A stretch of 64,000 nucleotides of DNA. Origin: an uncultured Clostridia bacterium. Its GTDB lineage: Bacteria; Bacillota; Clostridia; Christensenellales; Borkfalkiaceae. The notes under the pieces were generated by a model, which searched no databases, was not told the DNA's origin, and was given only the letters and a program-made list of their open reading frames with translations. The DNA lies in assembly GCA_947630705.1 (NCBI GenBank), contig CANRIK010000004.1:1-64000 (forward strand), read 5' to 3'. Of this stretch, positions 28,601 to 37,675 are shown one piece after another; the first letter of the stretch is position 1, and every line of letters starts with the position of its first letter. Both the position numbers and the translations under genes were made by a program.

Positions 28601-31600
28601 GAACGGCATACTCGGCATATCCGCGGAATATGCGGGCGAGAAGCTGACTCTGGAAATCGAAGGTCATGTCGCCGTTTACTCCGAGCCCACGGCTCCCGAT
28701 TGCACGGGCTATTTCGACGGTTCCGCCCTTATCCCTCTTGTAAATGAAGTGAGCGCGTACGCGCAGGGCGGCGGTTTGAGCGTTACGGGCAGCGTCGCTC
28801 TTCCCGAAAACGGACTCAATATAACTCTCAAAAACGTGGCCGTAAGCTGGAAGGACGGCTTTGCTTTGAGGGCCGAAGCCGAACTTGTCTGCGGCGAGCT
28901 CGACAAAAATATCTTTATAAATATAGACGACGAAATCTCCGTTTACTACGACGGTTTGGGCGTTAAACTCGAAAAAGACGGCGGAGAAGAGTTCATAAAC
29001 GCCGTTCAGTCGCTGTACGGCAAAATAGCTTCCGTTGTAAACGCCGGAGGCGGCAATATTCCCAAAGAACTCACTTTGAATACTCTGCTTGCGCTCGTTC
29101 AGGAGAGCGGAAATACAGATATCTCCGCTATGCTCGGAACTCTCGATATCCGCCGCAATTCTTCTGGAAATCTCGAAATAAGTCTGAATGACGGCCAAAT
29201 CGCGGTCGAATTCGTAAACGACGACGGAACTTTCAAACTCAACGCAAATTATAAAGACAAAGCGGTCATCACGCTGTCCGTCGGCAGATACAAAGAGTGC
29301 GCTCTGCCCGACGCGGCATGCTTTGACGCCGCGGATCTGATTCCCCTCATGAAGGGCGCGGAAGAGATACTTTCCGACGGCGGCCTTACTTTGGGCGGAG
29401 AACTGACTCTCGACACCTCCGTCGGCGACATAGGCGTTAAAATAAACGACCTCTCCGTAAGCTGGAAGAACGAAAACTCCGCGTTGAATCTCTCCCTCGA
29501 TGCAATACTTACTCTCGACGGCACGTCCCATAGCGTTTACGCTCTCTATGACGGCGCAAATCTCTCCGTCGTATACGATAACGTCGGTCTGAAACTCGCA
29601 AACGAAGACGTAGGCGACTTTACCGAGGCGGCCGTTGAACTCTACAACGCCATAGCCTCCAAAACGGGTCTCACGGAACTTGAAGAGCTCTCTGCGGACG
29701 GCATAAAGAAAGCGCTCGGTCTGGACGAAAAAATAACCGTCGAAAAGATAGCCGAAATTCTCAAAGGTCTCCGCCTCACTTCCGTGAGCGGAAATCTGGG
29801 CATCGGCTACGGCGCGTTCAACGCCGAAATAGTGAACACGGCTCCCGACGGCCTTATCTCCGCAAATATAGCATACGGCGGAAGCGTATCTGTAAGCGGA
29901 GAAGTGCATATCGGTCGCTATACGGGCGGCTCGAAACTCCCGAAGGAGAGCGAACTGACCTATTTCGACGCGGCGGACATTCTTCCCGTCGTCAATAAGG
30001 CTGCGCAGATAATCAAAAACGACGGAGTGACCCTTTCGGGCGAAATAGCTCTCGCCGTCGGTTCCACTCAAATAGACGTTACCGTATATGCCCTCTCGCT
30101 TAATTGGAAAAACGGCATAGAGCTCGCTCTCGACGTTCGGCTTTCCGTCGGCGGCTCCGAGCATGATATCTATGCGGAATACTCGGCGAACAGCGGCAAT
30201 CTGACCTTTGTTTACGGTCCCGAGGACGGCGGCGTCGGAGCGCAGATAAATCTCAACGACGACGTTCCCACTTTCAAGGCGGCGCTCGTGGCTCTCTACA
30301 ACCGTCTTGCGGACGTTATAAATACAATGGTAGAGAACAAGCCGATGAAGCATGCGGAAACTCTCGAAGAGGCGTACGACGGGCTCACCCCCGTAATAAA
30401 TACGGTGCTCGACCTGATAAAGGCGGCGCAGGACGCTTCCGACAGTCTGCGCGACATAACCGACAAAATAGACGACGTAAAGAAATCGGAAATAGACGTA
30501 TTGTCGATAATCAACTCCATATGTTATAACGCCGAGGACGGCAAGTTCTCCGTAGAGTTTTCCGGCATGAACATTTCCGTATGGGGCGGCGAAAGCGGCT
30601 TAAATCTCGCCTTGCAGACGGGAAGCGCCGCGGTGGAGTTGAGTAACTTCAAAATACTGTCCGTCACCTCTACCGACCTCGGTATATCCGCCGAAGAACT
30701 TCTCTCCGCCGACGACGTAAGCGAGTTGCTCGATTTTGTCGCCGCAGGAATAGAAATGCTCGCAAAGGATAATTTCAGTATCTCGCTTGACGGTAAAGTG
30801 ACTACTACCGACGAGAGATATGCCGACAAGGAATTCGTAAAATACAATATAGATGCCGGATTCGATTACTCGCAGGGCAGCGAATTCCCCATACATATAG
30901 ACACGGGCAAGGAGAGCGGCGTTCCTAACTTCTGGATATCCCCCGACATGTACGCCCACGTATACGTAAATCTTATTTCCACGATTTTGGAAGAGGACAG
31001 CGTTCTGTTCGATATCTATATTTTCGACGGCAATCCCGCAATCGACGATAAAGGACTTACGGCCGGCACGCTCTCTTCCGACGGCGAACTCGATATATAT
31101 ATGACTCTTTCGCGCATACCGGAAGGTCAGGAGATATACGAAAACGACGACAAGCACAACGCTGTCAAGGTCTATGCTCCCGTAAGCGAGATAATGACTA
31201 TCGCCTCGGCCGGAGTGGCAATGGCCGATTTGGGCTCCATTACCACCGAATATCAGGCCATAAACGAAATAATAGGCAAGGTGGCCGACACCCTCGACGT
31301 GCTTCTCGTAGACAAGTACCTCACTTACACAAAGGATCAGTTCTCGTCGCTCGGTTCAAGCCTTCTCGAACAGATTTTGGGCGAAAGCGTATCGTCGCTC
31401 GTCAACAGGCTGTTATCGGGGGTTGCGCAGAAACTTAACGGTCAAAACGATTCCGCCCTTCCTCAGGTTCACGGCGACGAGCCCACCGAGGTCGACGGTT
31501 TGAACAGACTGCGCAAGGGCGCAATCGGCAAGTTCGGCATAACCTACAACACCGACGAAAGCGGCGACGTATTGTCAAGCGTATTCGAAATTTCCTTAAA

Positions 31601-34361
31601 CGGCGGCGCGACTGCCTCCGTCACCAAGGAAAAGTATGAGTTTACTTATGATTACACCGATAAAGAGGGCGCACAGCAGAGCGAGCTCCGTCATGGCACC
31701 CGAATCACCGGAGTAAATGTTAGCGACTCCGCTTTAAACGAAACGGACACCCTCGCCTCTCTCGCAATCAAGGTCGGCTATGATGGAGTTAAAAAGCCCG
31801 AATCCCTCGATGGCTATATGTCCTTCGTCGGCGTAGACCGTATGTTGCAGGCCCTTGTAAATTCGGCTACAAACGGCGAATACAAAGACGGCGAGATAAC
31901 ATACGACCTCAACCGCAACTTCTTCATTTCGGGCGAGCTCGGATTGAAAGCAGATTTTGTTATAATAGAACTCGACCATGTTATAAATGTAAAGGGATTG
32001 TCTGTTTCCATCGATAAAAATAACGACGTGTCCGTAAACGCGCGTTTGAGCTATTCGGGGGTACGTAAGGCCCTCACAATCGTCAACGGTGATACCGACG
32101 TAGAGCTCTCCATAAAGAACGGCATGATCTACATAAAGAGAGTGCAGACCACGAGCTTTAATTGGATAGGCAGCAAAGAAAATATAACTCCCATAACAAT
32201 CTACCGTGCAATGCCTCTCGATACGTTTATGTCGGATATAATGAACCAGCTGTTCTTTGTGCTCAATCTCAATTCCGAACTTATAAACAACATAATAAAT
32301 CTTGTCGGCAGCAACGGCGAAAAGAATCAGTCCGTCGGATATAAGCAGGACTACGGCGAAATGCTCTCCGATTATCTGCAATCGATAATATCCACGGAGA
32401 CCGACGACGCGGCGTCTTGGAAGATATCCTTAAACGGCGCCGGAATAAACAGGCTCGCCGGCATGAGCGGACTTCTCGGCGACGGCACTTCCATAACGTT
32501 CAGCGCAACAAGGGACAGAGCCATAGAGAACGACCCTCTCGTGAGATACGTCGTAAATTCCCTTTCGCTTCAAGGCAAGTTCCTTTCGGTATTCGATCTT
32601 TCGGGCAATTTCAAATGGCATAATCCGAAAGCTGTCATAAGCGATGAGGACGCCGCGGTGCGCGGCAGTATCGACGGCGAAGCACCTTGCGTTGCCATGG
32701 AGAAGTGGTTCGGAGTTTCCGGCAAGTACTCTTTCGAAGATATCAGGAAGAATATTCAATGGGATAAACTCGCAACCACAATAGCCGCAGCCGAGAAGAA
32801 GGAGGCGGTGAACCCCGAATTCACGACGGAGACTCAAAGTTACCTCGAAATAGTGTTCGAGGGCGATGTTGGAAATTTCGGCAATATCACATCTCATGCA
32901 CGGCTTGCGAACTTCGAATACTATCTCAACGACGGCGTTTCGGAAACGTTGCTGTCAAGAAATACAGTGCTCGCCGATTCCAACGGAGAGATATGCGGCT
33001 TAAACGAAGCTCCCGATATCTCCTCCTATGAAAAGGAACACTATGAGCTCGTCTGGGGAGAGACAACGCACAGTGGTACGACTTACAGACGCGTTGCGTC
33101 GTACGCGCCCGAAAGATATAAAGTTTCCATTCACAGCCCTTATTCGGTTGAAGGTTTCGAATATTCCGACGTGGACTATTTATACGAATACGAGCACGTA
33201 TACGGCGAACCCGTGAAATTCGATATGTCGTACGAGATACGCACCGAAAACTCATGGGATACTTGGTATAGGGTGGATTATCTCGAATGTAACGGCGAAA
33301 AGTATTACTCCACCGACATAGCAGAGCTCAATATTCAATCCGACTCCGTTATAAACGTAGTCTGGAAAGAAATACCTCACTCCACAGTAACGGTAATAAG
33401 CGATCAATATATCGAAGGCTTCCAGTTTGTCGGAGGCAAACGCCAGAAGCAATTCGAAATCGAAACGGGCACGGAGGTAAATCTTCTCGAACTCGTGGGC
33501 AATATCGCCGATACCGAGGAGGGCTACACCTTCGGCGGCTTTACGTTTGACCTCGACAGCAACGAGACCTCCGATATAATCTGCGTAGACGGCGACGAGA
33601 CGGTATACGTAAAGTGGATAGAGCCGGAGATAACCGTAAACTATTACAGTTCCTTGCAGGCGGCCGATTTCTCGGCGGCGTCGGCGGTAGCCGGATACGA
33701 TTCCGCATATACCCTCTCCAAAACGTATACTCTCGACATTGGATTCGGCGTATTTGAGCCCGCATATTCCGGTTACGAGTTCCTCGGTTGGTTCTATAAC
33801 GACGGAAAAAATTGGATAAAGGTAACCGACGTAAAGAACGATATAGAGGGCTCCGACAAATATTCCAACGCGGTAGACTTGCACGCCTTGTGGTATAGTG
33901 CGTCGGCAAATTGCACAAAAGCGCAGAGAACGGAAAGAAAGGAAGGATCAATATTTAAAAAGACTTACCATACTTTCTATCTTGACGTCAATCTCGATAT
34001 CAAATTTGAGGCAGTTGAAAATTTGCTTGATTTGATTACAGTTTCGGACGTAAACTATCGTATGTATTTCACATTCGATGATCCGGCGCCCAAATATTAT
34101 GCAACGGATAAAGAGTATCAGGATACGAAAATCGGTTCACATACCGGAGTTTTGCCTTGCAACCATTACAGCAAAAATCTCACCGCCGACAACGGATTGG
34201 GCTTCTCCTTTGTCTCCGAAGAGTTGCAAAGCAACAGCGGAGCGGACGATTACACTACTTGGAATGTAGTATATTCATATAATTTAAAGTTCGGCGACAG
34301 CGTTTTATTGACGTCGGGCGAAAGTGAAAACAACTATTTGCACGGTAGGTTTGCATTTTAA
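25644..34361 (+). CDS. Giant (2905-residue) membrane-anchored extracytoplasmic repeat protein
   Basis: A basic, Lys/Arg-rich cytoplasmic N-terminus (about 1-67) is followed by one membrane segment (about 68-92), giving a type II topology with more than 2800 residues outside. The middle holds four long tandem units whose helical openings (LIPxLxKxxxII or similar) begin at residues 826, 1029, 1232 and 1446. Each continues as alternating beta strands with GGLSVxGxxxL, WKxGxxLxLDAxL and VYYDGxGVxL-like phrases. Related strand-rich modules run before and after. The C-terminal 400 residues resemble InlB B-repeat/Flg_new-type beta modules (GYEFLGWFYND). No LPXTG or S-layer motif was seen. It is probably a rod-like or lipid/polymer-contacting envelope protein; the function is unknown. 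Confidence 0.72.
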   Translation: MGKNRNGLRKERGLKIVRGAGFKKHKRKQLEDVAENSRAGLDIKSDNSAEIERVKRKKPLALKHKRRIKKAIVALSAVMIAALSLFGYGFFVGNKDDVVLDGVYQTAYIEPESGVTPKTAMSSVRGYSASQGEGSPDDEGWKTIGYLNYVLRNQPYYYSSMESDIAITVIGQSMLQHVETEKQFYNDVLISSEITTTPQSILGIKIESANQFCVISNPEVVMWRKSASSDSSTFDGKDTVWADGQPEGATYEDYRKTRGNIQSEFSVYVINHDTLLGWSEIRENGDGTYSQDFVLNYEAEPADESAIYYYQLQMKASGGLPSFPVFNSVNVTYTFDENWQILRSDISESYIASYGGFNADGNSTSVTEYTYSEQLAANNFYDNFFKQYETSFGTPTEKGIEATDCLSSAFGDVLTGEAKLAADLEIGGKPLSGIIHLNISQNDVRVDLGNVKVYMRPEGGGNKFYVAYGDGVKVKFDMSALSSSNAADTAQPLAAPIDGGAKRSVGAIKPSSAKTAALELDTNELMSQLMGGDFTVSEDGSYARLSSTLDIFGIKINIAFNFNIENGSASLDYLEASLELLGSQISARARFTDEGVSPLSESAAAEYPEIDIAAIKSLIGSEALDLNLSYADRGIDVSGHVTVNLKDIAVKADLTLVAGGDTSSAKYLSVIYKDGEIYLSLNSEGLEPVRIKGDTEKIMQTVQRLFKAADGESGEGDASEEDVASRILGAVIGVVKEIGLDNILNTVLADREFADCIATSGENGFTLTVDGSALVEKLGGEFDLGNITVNISADGISVSALGISGSLASGEPFAFDENEYAEAEDLIPILEKVEKIIEDGGLSVDGGLGLTFGGTEIGLTVNNLSIGWADGIKLSLDAQISIGSRTEKLTVFYDGSFAAAALGDTGVYLDEADFEEFKEAVGTAAESFVGDGAPDMYAALALIIENLKEADLPSLLNSLALGGADGKLNISVGGLTLSVADEAEEENGILGISAEYAGEKLTLEIEGHVAVYSEPTAPDCTGYFDGSALIPLVNEVSAYAQGGGLSVTGSVALPENGLNITLKNVAVSWKDGFALRAEAELVCGELDKNIFINIDDEISVYYDGLGVKLEKDGGEEFINAVQSLYGKIASVVNAGGGNIPKELTLNTLLALVQESGNTDISAMLGTLDIRRNSSGNLEISLNDGQIAVEFVNDDGTFKLNANYKDKAVITLSVGRYKECALPDAACFDAADLIPLMKGAEEILSDGGLTLGGELTLDTSVGDIGVKINDLSVSWKNENSALNLSLDAILTLDGTSHSVYALYDGANLSVVYDNVGLKLANEDVGDFTEAAVELYNAIASKTGLTELEELSADGIKKALGLDEKITVEKIAEILKGLRLTSVSGNLGIGYGAFNAEIVNTAPDGLISANIAYGGSVSVSGEVHIGRYTGGSKLPKESELTYFDAADILPVVNKAAQIIKNDGVTLSGEIALAVGSTQIDVTVYALSLNWKNGIELALDVRLSVGGSEHDIYAEYSANSGNLTFVYGPEDGGVGAQINLNDDVPTFKAALVALYNRLADVINTMVENKPMKHAETLEEAYDGLTPVINTVLDLIKAAQDASDSLRDITDKIDDVKKSEIDVLSIINSICYNAEDGKFSVEFSGMNISVWGGESGLNLALQTGSAAVELSNFKILSVTSTDLGISAEELLSADDVSELLDFVAAGIEMLAKDNFSISLDGKVTTTDERYADKEFVKYNIDAGFDYSQGSEFPIHIDTGKESGVPNFWISPDMYAHVYVNLISTILEEDSVLFDIYIFDGNPAIDDKGLTAGTLSSDGELDIYMTLSRIPEGQEIYENDDKHNAVKVYAPVSEIMTIASAGVAMADLGSITTEYQAINEIIGKVADTLDVLLVDKYLTYTKDQFSSLGSSLLEQILGESVSSLVNRLLSGVAQKLNGQNDSALPQVHGDEPTEVDGLNRLRKGAIGKFGITYNTDESGDVLSSVFEISLNGGATASVTKEKYEFTYDYTDKEGAQQSELRHGTRITGVNVSDSALNETDTLASLAIKVGYDGVKKPESLDGYMSFVGVDRMLQALVNSATNGEYKDGEITYDLNRNFFISGELGLKADFVIIELDHVINVKGLSVSIDKNNDVSVNARLSYSGVRKALTIVNGDTDVELSIKNGMIYIKRVQTTSFNWIGSKENITPITIYRAMPLDTFMSDIMNQLFFVLNLNSELINNIINLVGSNGEKNQSVGYKQDYGEMLSDYLQSIISTETDDAASWKISLNGAGINRLAGMSGLLGDGTSITFSATRDRAIENDPLVRYVVNSLSLQGKFLSVFDLSGNFKWHNPKAVISDEDAAVRGSIDGEAPCVAMEKWFGVSGKYSFEDIRKNIQWDKLATTIAAAEKKEAVNPEFTTETQSYLEIVFEGDVGNFGNITSHARLANFEYYLNDGVSETLLSRNTVLADSNGEICGLNEAPDISSYEKEHYELVWGETTHSGTTYRRVASYAPERYKVSIHSPYSVEGFEYSDVDYLYEYEHVYGEPVKFDMSYEIRTENSWDTWYRVDYLECNGEKYYSTDIAELNIQSDSVINVVWKEIPHSTVTVISDQYIEGFQFVGGKRQKQFEIETGTEVNLLELVGNIADTEEGYTFGGFTFDLDSNETSDIICVDGDETVYVKWIEPEITVNYYSSLQAADFSAASAVAGYDSAYTLSKTYTLDIGFGVFEPAYSGYEFLGWFYNDGKNWIKVTDVKNDIEGSDKYSNAVDLHALWYSASANCTKAQRTERKEGSIFKKTYHTFYLDVNLDIKFEAVENLLDLITVSDVNYRMYFTFDDPAPKYYATDKEYQDTKIGSHTGVLPCNHYSKNLTADNGLGFSFVSEELQSNSGADDYTTWNVVYSYNLKFGDSVLLTSGESENNYLHGRFAF

Positions 34362-34374
34362 ATAAAATAATCTA

Positions 34375-34404
34375 AACGGCGCAGACAATTTTGTCTGCGC
34401 CGTT
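34375..34404 (+). terminator. Terminator after the giant protein gene
   Basis: A 13-bp perfect stem (34375-34387 with 34392-34404), 4-nt loop, then a T-rich tract. Confidence 0.75.
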
Positions 34405-34430
34405 AACTTTGTTTTATTTTAAAAAGGGTA

Positions 34431-34459
34431 TTGCAAATTAAAAAATTCGGTGATATAAT
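34431..34459 (+). promoter_or_regulatory. Promoter of the HIT-family gene
   Basis: TTGCAA (34431-34436), 17-bp spacer, TATAAT (34454-34459). Confidence 0.7.
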
Positions 34460-34491
34460 TATATATGGTAAAAAAACAAAGGGGAAATAAT

Positions 34492-34911
34492 ATGAAAGAC
34501 AGTAACTGCGGATACTGCATGCGAGGCGAACTTTTGGATAAATTCGGAATCTATATCTGCGATTTATCCGTAAGCTCTCTTATTTTATTCAAGGAACAGT
34601 CAAAGCGCGGCCGCTGCATAGTGGCATACAAGGACCATGTTTCGGAAATAGTGGATATTTCCGACGAGGAACGGAACGCATTTTTTGCCGACGTGAACCG
34701 CGCGGCAAAGGCTATACATAAGGTATTTAAGCCCGATAAACTCAATTACGGCGCTTACGGCGATACGGGCTGTCATCTTCATGTTCATCTCTGCCCCAAA
34801 TATAAGGGCGGCGACGAATGGGGCGGTGTGTTCCAGATGAATCCCGGCAAGGTATATCTTACCGACGAAGAATACAAGAAGATGATAGAGGATATAAAGG
34901 CCGCTCTCTGA
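34492..34911 (+). CDS. HIT-family nucleotide-binding protein
   Basis: A 139-residue histidine-triad protein. The catalytic motif is CHLHVHLCP (HxHxH), near residue 97, preceded by the DKLNYGAYGD strand. An N-terminal CGYC pair may help bind zinc together with later His/Cys residues. HIT proteins hydrolyse or transfer nucleotides such as adenosine phosphoramidates or dinucleoside polyphosphates; the exact substrate cannot be read. The ATG at 34492 has AGGGGA upstream and is preferred over an in-frame start at 34465. It appears monocistronic. Confidence 0.88.
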   Translation: MKDSNCGYCMRGELLDKFGIYICDLSVSSLILFKEQSKRGRCIVAYKDHVSEIVDISDEERNAFFADVNRAAKAIHKVFKPDKLNYGAYGDTGCHLHVHLCPKYKGGDEWGGVFQMNPGKVYLTDEEYKKMIEDIKAAL

Positions 34912-35025
34912 TTTGCGGCCGCGGCGTGCTTGCGCCGTAAAACATTATTGTCTTTTAAATTTTGTAAACTTCACTTTTATAACTCAACGCAACGCCACGT
35001 TGCAAAATGATAAGGAGAATATGAA

Positions 35026-36252
35026 ATGGCACACAACGTAATAGCCGAAGCTAAGAGATGTTTAAACTGTAAAAAACCTCTTTGCAGAACGGGCTGTCCC
35101 ATAAATACGCCCATTCCGCAGATGATTCAGATGTTTCTGAACGGCGAAATCAAAGAGGCCGGAAAAATGGTGTTCGAAAACAACCCTCTTTCCGTAGTCT
35201 GCTCCATTGTATGCAATCACGGCAATCAATGTCAGGGTCATTGCGTGCGCGGCATAAAGGGCGAACCCGTGGAAATCTCCACCATAGAAAACTTTGTGTC
35301 CTCGCGCTATATAGATACTCTCGAACTTGAAAAAGCTCCCTCGAACGGCATGAAAGTAGCCGTTGTGGGCGCGGGTCCGGCCGGTATAACAATATCCATA
35401 AAAATGGCGCTTTTGGGTTATGACGTGACGGTGTTCGAATCCAAATCGAAAATCGGCGGCGTGCTGCGTTTCGGTATACCCGAATTCCGTCTGCCCAAGT
35501 CCATAGTGGATAAATATGAAACGATAATGCGCAAGCTCGGCATAAAAATCAAGCCGAATATCACTATCGGCAAGGCTTTCGGCGTAGAGGAGCTCTTCCG
35601 CGACGGTTTCAAAGCCATAGCCATAGGGACAGGCGTAACGTGGCCCATAGCCCTGAACATAAAGGGCGAGACGTTGGGTCACGTCCATTACGGAATACAC
35701 TATCTCGAATCTCCCGACAGCTACCAGCTGGGCGACAGCATGATAGTAATAGGCGCCGGAAACGTAGCTATGGACGTTGCCCGTACGGGGCTCCGCAAGG
35801 GCGTTAAGGACGTTAAAATCGTAGTGCGCTCGGATAAATATTCCGCCAGCAAAGAGGAGGCGGAATACGCCGAAATCGAGGGCGCGCAGTTCGTATATAA
35901 TAAGGCTCCCGTAGAAATCACCGACGACGGCGTTGTGTTTGCCGAAACGCATACCGACGAGGACGGGAAACTCATATTCACCGACAAAACCGAGCTCATG
36001 CATTGCGACACCGTAATGATATGTATTTCCCAGCGTCCTTCCAAGCTCATTCTTTCGGATACGTACGGCCTTGAAGTCAACGAGCGCGGTCTCGCCAAGA
36101 TAAGCGAAAACGGAGAAACTTCCCGTCCCGGGCTGTTTGCCTCCGGCGACGTCGTTCGCGGAGCAAAGACGGTTGTCGAAGCGGCCGAGACCTCGAAAAG
36201 AGTGGTGGAGGCTATGCACAAGTATTTGCAGAGCCTGCCGAAGGAACAATAA
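35026..36252 (+). CDS. GltD-like FAD/NAD(P)H oxidoreductase with two Fe-S motifs (stand-alone)
   Basis: A 408-residue protein of the glutamate synthase small-subunit/NfnB-like family. The N-terminal domain has CLNCKKPLCRTGCP and CSIVCNHGNQCQGHC, eight cysteines for two 4Fe-4S clusters. GAGPAGITISIKMALLG (residues about 112-128) binds FAD, and VIGAGNVAMDVART (about 240-253) binds NAD(P)H; GLFASGDVVRGAKTVVEAA closes the FAD fold. No large GltB subunit or NfnA partner is encoded nearby, so it may serve another redox partner. AAGGAG precedes the ATG. The 114 bp upstream show no strong promoter. Confidence 0.85.
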   Translation: MAHNVIAEAKRCLNCKKPLCRTGCPINTPIPQMIQMFLNGEIKEAGKMVFENNPLSVVCSIVCNHGNQCQGHCVRGIKGEPVEISTIENFVSSRYIDTLELEKAPSNGMKVAVVGAGPAGITISIKMALLGYDVTVFESKSKIGGVLRFGIPEFRLPKSIVDKYETIMRKLGIKIKPNITIGKAFGVEELFRDGFKAIAIGTGVTWPIALNIKGETLGHVHYGIHYLESPDSYQLGDSMIVIGAGNVAMDVARTGLRKGVKDVKIVVRSDKYSASKEEAEYAEIEGAQFVYNKAPVEITDDGVVFAETHTDEDGKLIFTDKTELMHCDTVMICISQRPSKLILSDTYGLEVNERGLAKISENGETSRPGLFASGDVVRGAKTVVEAAETSKRVVEAMHKYLQSLPKEQ

Positions 36253-36334
36253 TCGGGGCATGTTTTTAAAATCTTTCGCATAATTTATGCGGCGGATTTG
36301 CATAATTGAGATACATTTATATAAAAAAAATGAG

Positions 36335-36361
36335 CGGTGGGCGCGGATTGCGCGCCCACCG
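36335..36361. terminator. Bidirectional terminator between converging genes
   Basis: An 11-bp perfect stem (36335-36345 with 36351-36361). The minus side is followed by CTCA and then eight T's; the plus side by taaaatttt. Confidence 0.75.
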
Positions 36362-36411
36362 TAAAATTTTGCGAATTTTAGATTTTATGAGATATATGAC
36401 TTCTATGCGAT

Positions 36412-37281
36412 TTATTCGACTTCTATAAGTTCATAGTCGCGACTGCCGATTCCCAGAGCGGCGGCGGCTTCGATTGTGTGCACGCCGTTGCGGCTCTCTA
36501 TGCGTTCGATGAGGTGCGCCTGCCCGGGGTCGTCCTTTGCGGCGTAAACCAGATCCAGACACGCCTGATCTATTGCCACGGGGTCGAGCGATACAAGAAT
36601 TCCTATATCCTTCATGCAGGGGTCCTCCGCAACCGCGCAACAGTCGCAATCTACCGACATGTTCTTCATAACGTTGATATACACGGCGTTTCCCTTGAAG
36701 AACTTCACCACGGACAGAGCCGCGTCTGCCATGGATTCGAGGAAGGAATCATGATCCGAAGTCCAGAAATCCTCCGGCACTCCGGCGCCGTGAATATATG
36801 CCTTGCCGTAAGAGGAGGCTATGCCTATGGAGAGCTGTTTCAACGCTCCGCCGTATCCTCCCATGGGGTGCCCCTTAAAATGCGACAGCACGAGGAGCGA
36901 ATCGTATTTGGCAAGATCCTTTCCCACATAGTTCTTTTTGATAACCTTTCCTTCGGGGATATCGAGTACGAGGTCGGGGCCCTCCGCGTCGAGCAGGTCA
37001 ATGTCGAAATACTTGCTCCAACCGTGTTTTTTCAGCGTTTTCAGGTGCTTTGCGGTGGTGTTGCGCTCGCCTTCGTACGCGGTGTTACACTCGGTGACGG
37101 TGCCGCCGACGTACTCTATGACGGGCTTCCAGAAATCGGGTTTTAAGAAGTTCTGATTTCCGACTTCGCCGGAGTGCAGTTTGACTGCCACTCTGCCGCT
37201 CAATTCTTTGCCGAGCAACTTATACATTTCCGGCACTTTTTCGGGGGTTATAGTCTTTGAAAAATAAACTACGGGTTTCAA
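36412..37281 (-). CDS. DUF362 domain protein
   Basis: A 289-residue protein of the DUF362 family, often annotated near ferredoxins. Family landmarks: VAVKLHSGE, LVLSHFKGHPMGGYGGALKQLSIGIAS and the Cys cluster VDCDCCAVAEDPC followed by LVSLDPVAIDQACLDLV. It lacks an added 4Fe-4S ferredoxin domain. The biochemical role is not established; a metal- or cluster-related function is inferred from the cysteines. I chose a TTG start at 37281 because AGGAG lies 8 nt upstream; an in-frame ATG at 37299 has no Shine-Dalgarno. It has its own promoter and a 150-nt structured leader. Confidence 0.82.
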   Translation of the reverse strand: MKPVVYFSKTITPEKVPEMYKLLGKELSGRVAVKLHSGEVGNQNFLKPDFWKPVIEYVGGTVTECNTAYEGERNTTAKHLKTLKKHGWSKYFDIDLLDAEGPDLVLDIPEGKVIKKNYVGKDLAKYDSLLVLSHFKGHPMGGYGGALKQLSIGIASSYGKAYIHGAGVPEDFWTSDHDSFLESMADAALSVVKFFKGNAVYINVMKNMSVDCDCCAVAEDPCMKDIGILVSLDPVAIDQACLDLVYAAKDDPGQAHLIERIESRNGVHTIEAAAALGIGSRDYELIEVE

Positions 37282-37354
37282 TGGCTCATCTCCTGACATA
37301 ATTATTTACAATTATATTGCAATATAATAACTTAACAGATCAAAGATTTTTTGT

Positions 37355-37408
37355 GCAGCTCTGACTTTCAGAGCTGCCTTGCGGCAGACCGAAAATCGGA
37401 TACTCCGC
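37355..37408 (-). promoter_or_regulatory. Two-hairpin 5' leader of the DUF362 gene
   Basis: Minus strand: GCGG/CCGC outer and CCGA/TCGG inner stems (37408-37381), then a 10-bp stem with 3-nt loop (37377-37355). They lie inside the 150-nt leader, 75 nt before the start. The second stem is followed by ACAAAAAATC, not T's, so it is not a terminator. I recognise no riboswitch class. Confidence 0.4.
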
Positions 37409-37441
37409 ATAAAACCCTTGCAAGCAAGTTTTTTCGCTTAT

Positions 37442-37470
37442 ATTATAAATTAAAATTTTATCTTTGTACA
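37442..37470 (-). promoter_or_regulatory. Promoter of the DUF362 gene
   Basis: Minus strand: TGTACA (37465-37470), 17-bp spacer, TATAAT (37442-37447). Confidence 0.55.
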
Positions 37471-37561
37471 GAGTTTTTTTAAAAATTTTATCTTTCTTTC
37501 TCGGTGCCGCCGAAATGCGTAAAATGTATATATTCGGGCGCATAAACAAAAAAATTACCTC

Positions 37562-37591
37562 TTGACAAATGCCCCCTTTCGGCATTACAAT
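37562..37591 (+). promoter_or_regulatory. Promoter of the V-type ATPase operon
   Basis: A perfect TTGACA (37562-37567), 18-bp spacer, TACAAT (37586-37591); a leader of about 80 nt follows. Confidence 0.65.
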
Positions 37592-37675
37592 ATATAATGA
37601 CGATTAATGTAATATCGATCGAAAAATCGGAGTAAATTTCATTGTCGGGAACAATTTCCGGCAATCGGAGCAGAT

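Noticed and set aside
28284-30353. 689-residue minus-strand open frame inside the giant protein gene
   Set aside because: It has no ribosome site or promoter and mirrors the repeats of the plus-strand gene; codon bias of a repetitive gene keeps the opposite frame open.
37340-37585. 81-residue minus-strand frame upstream of the DUF362 gene
   Set aside because: It spans the promoter and the structured leader, and no Shine-Dalgarno precedes it.
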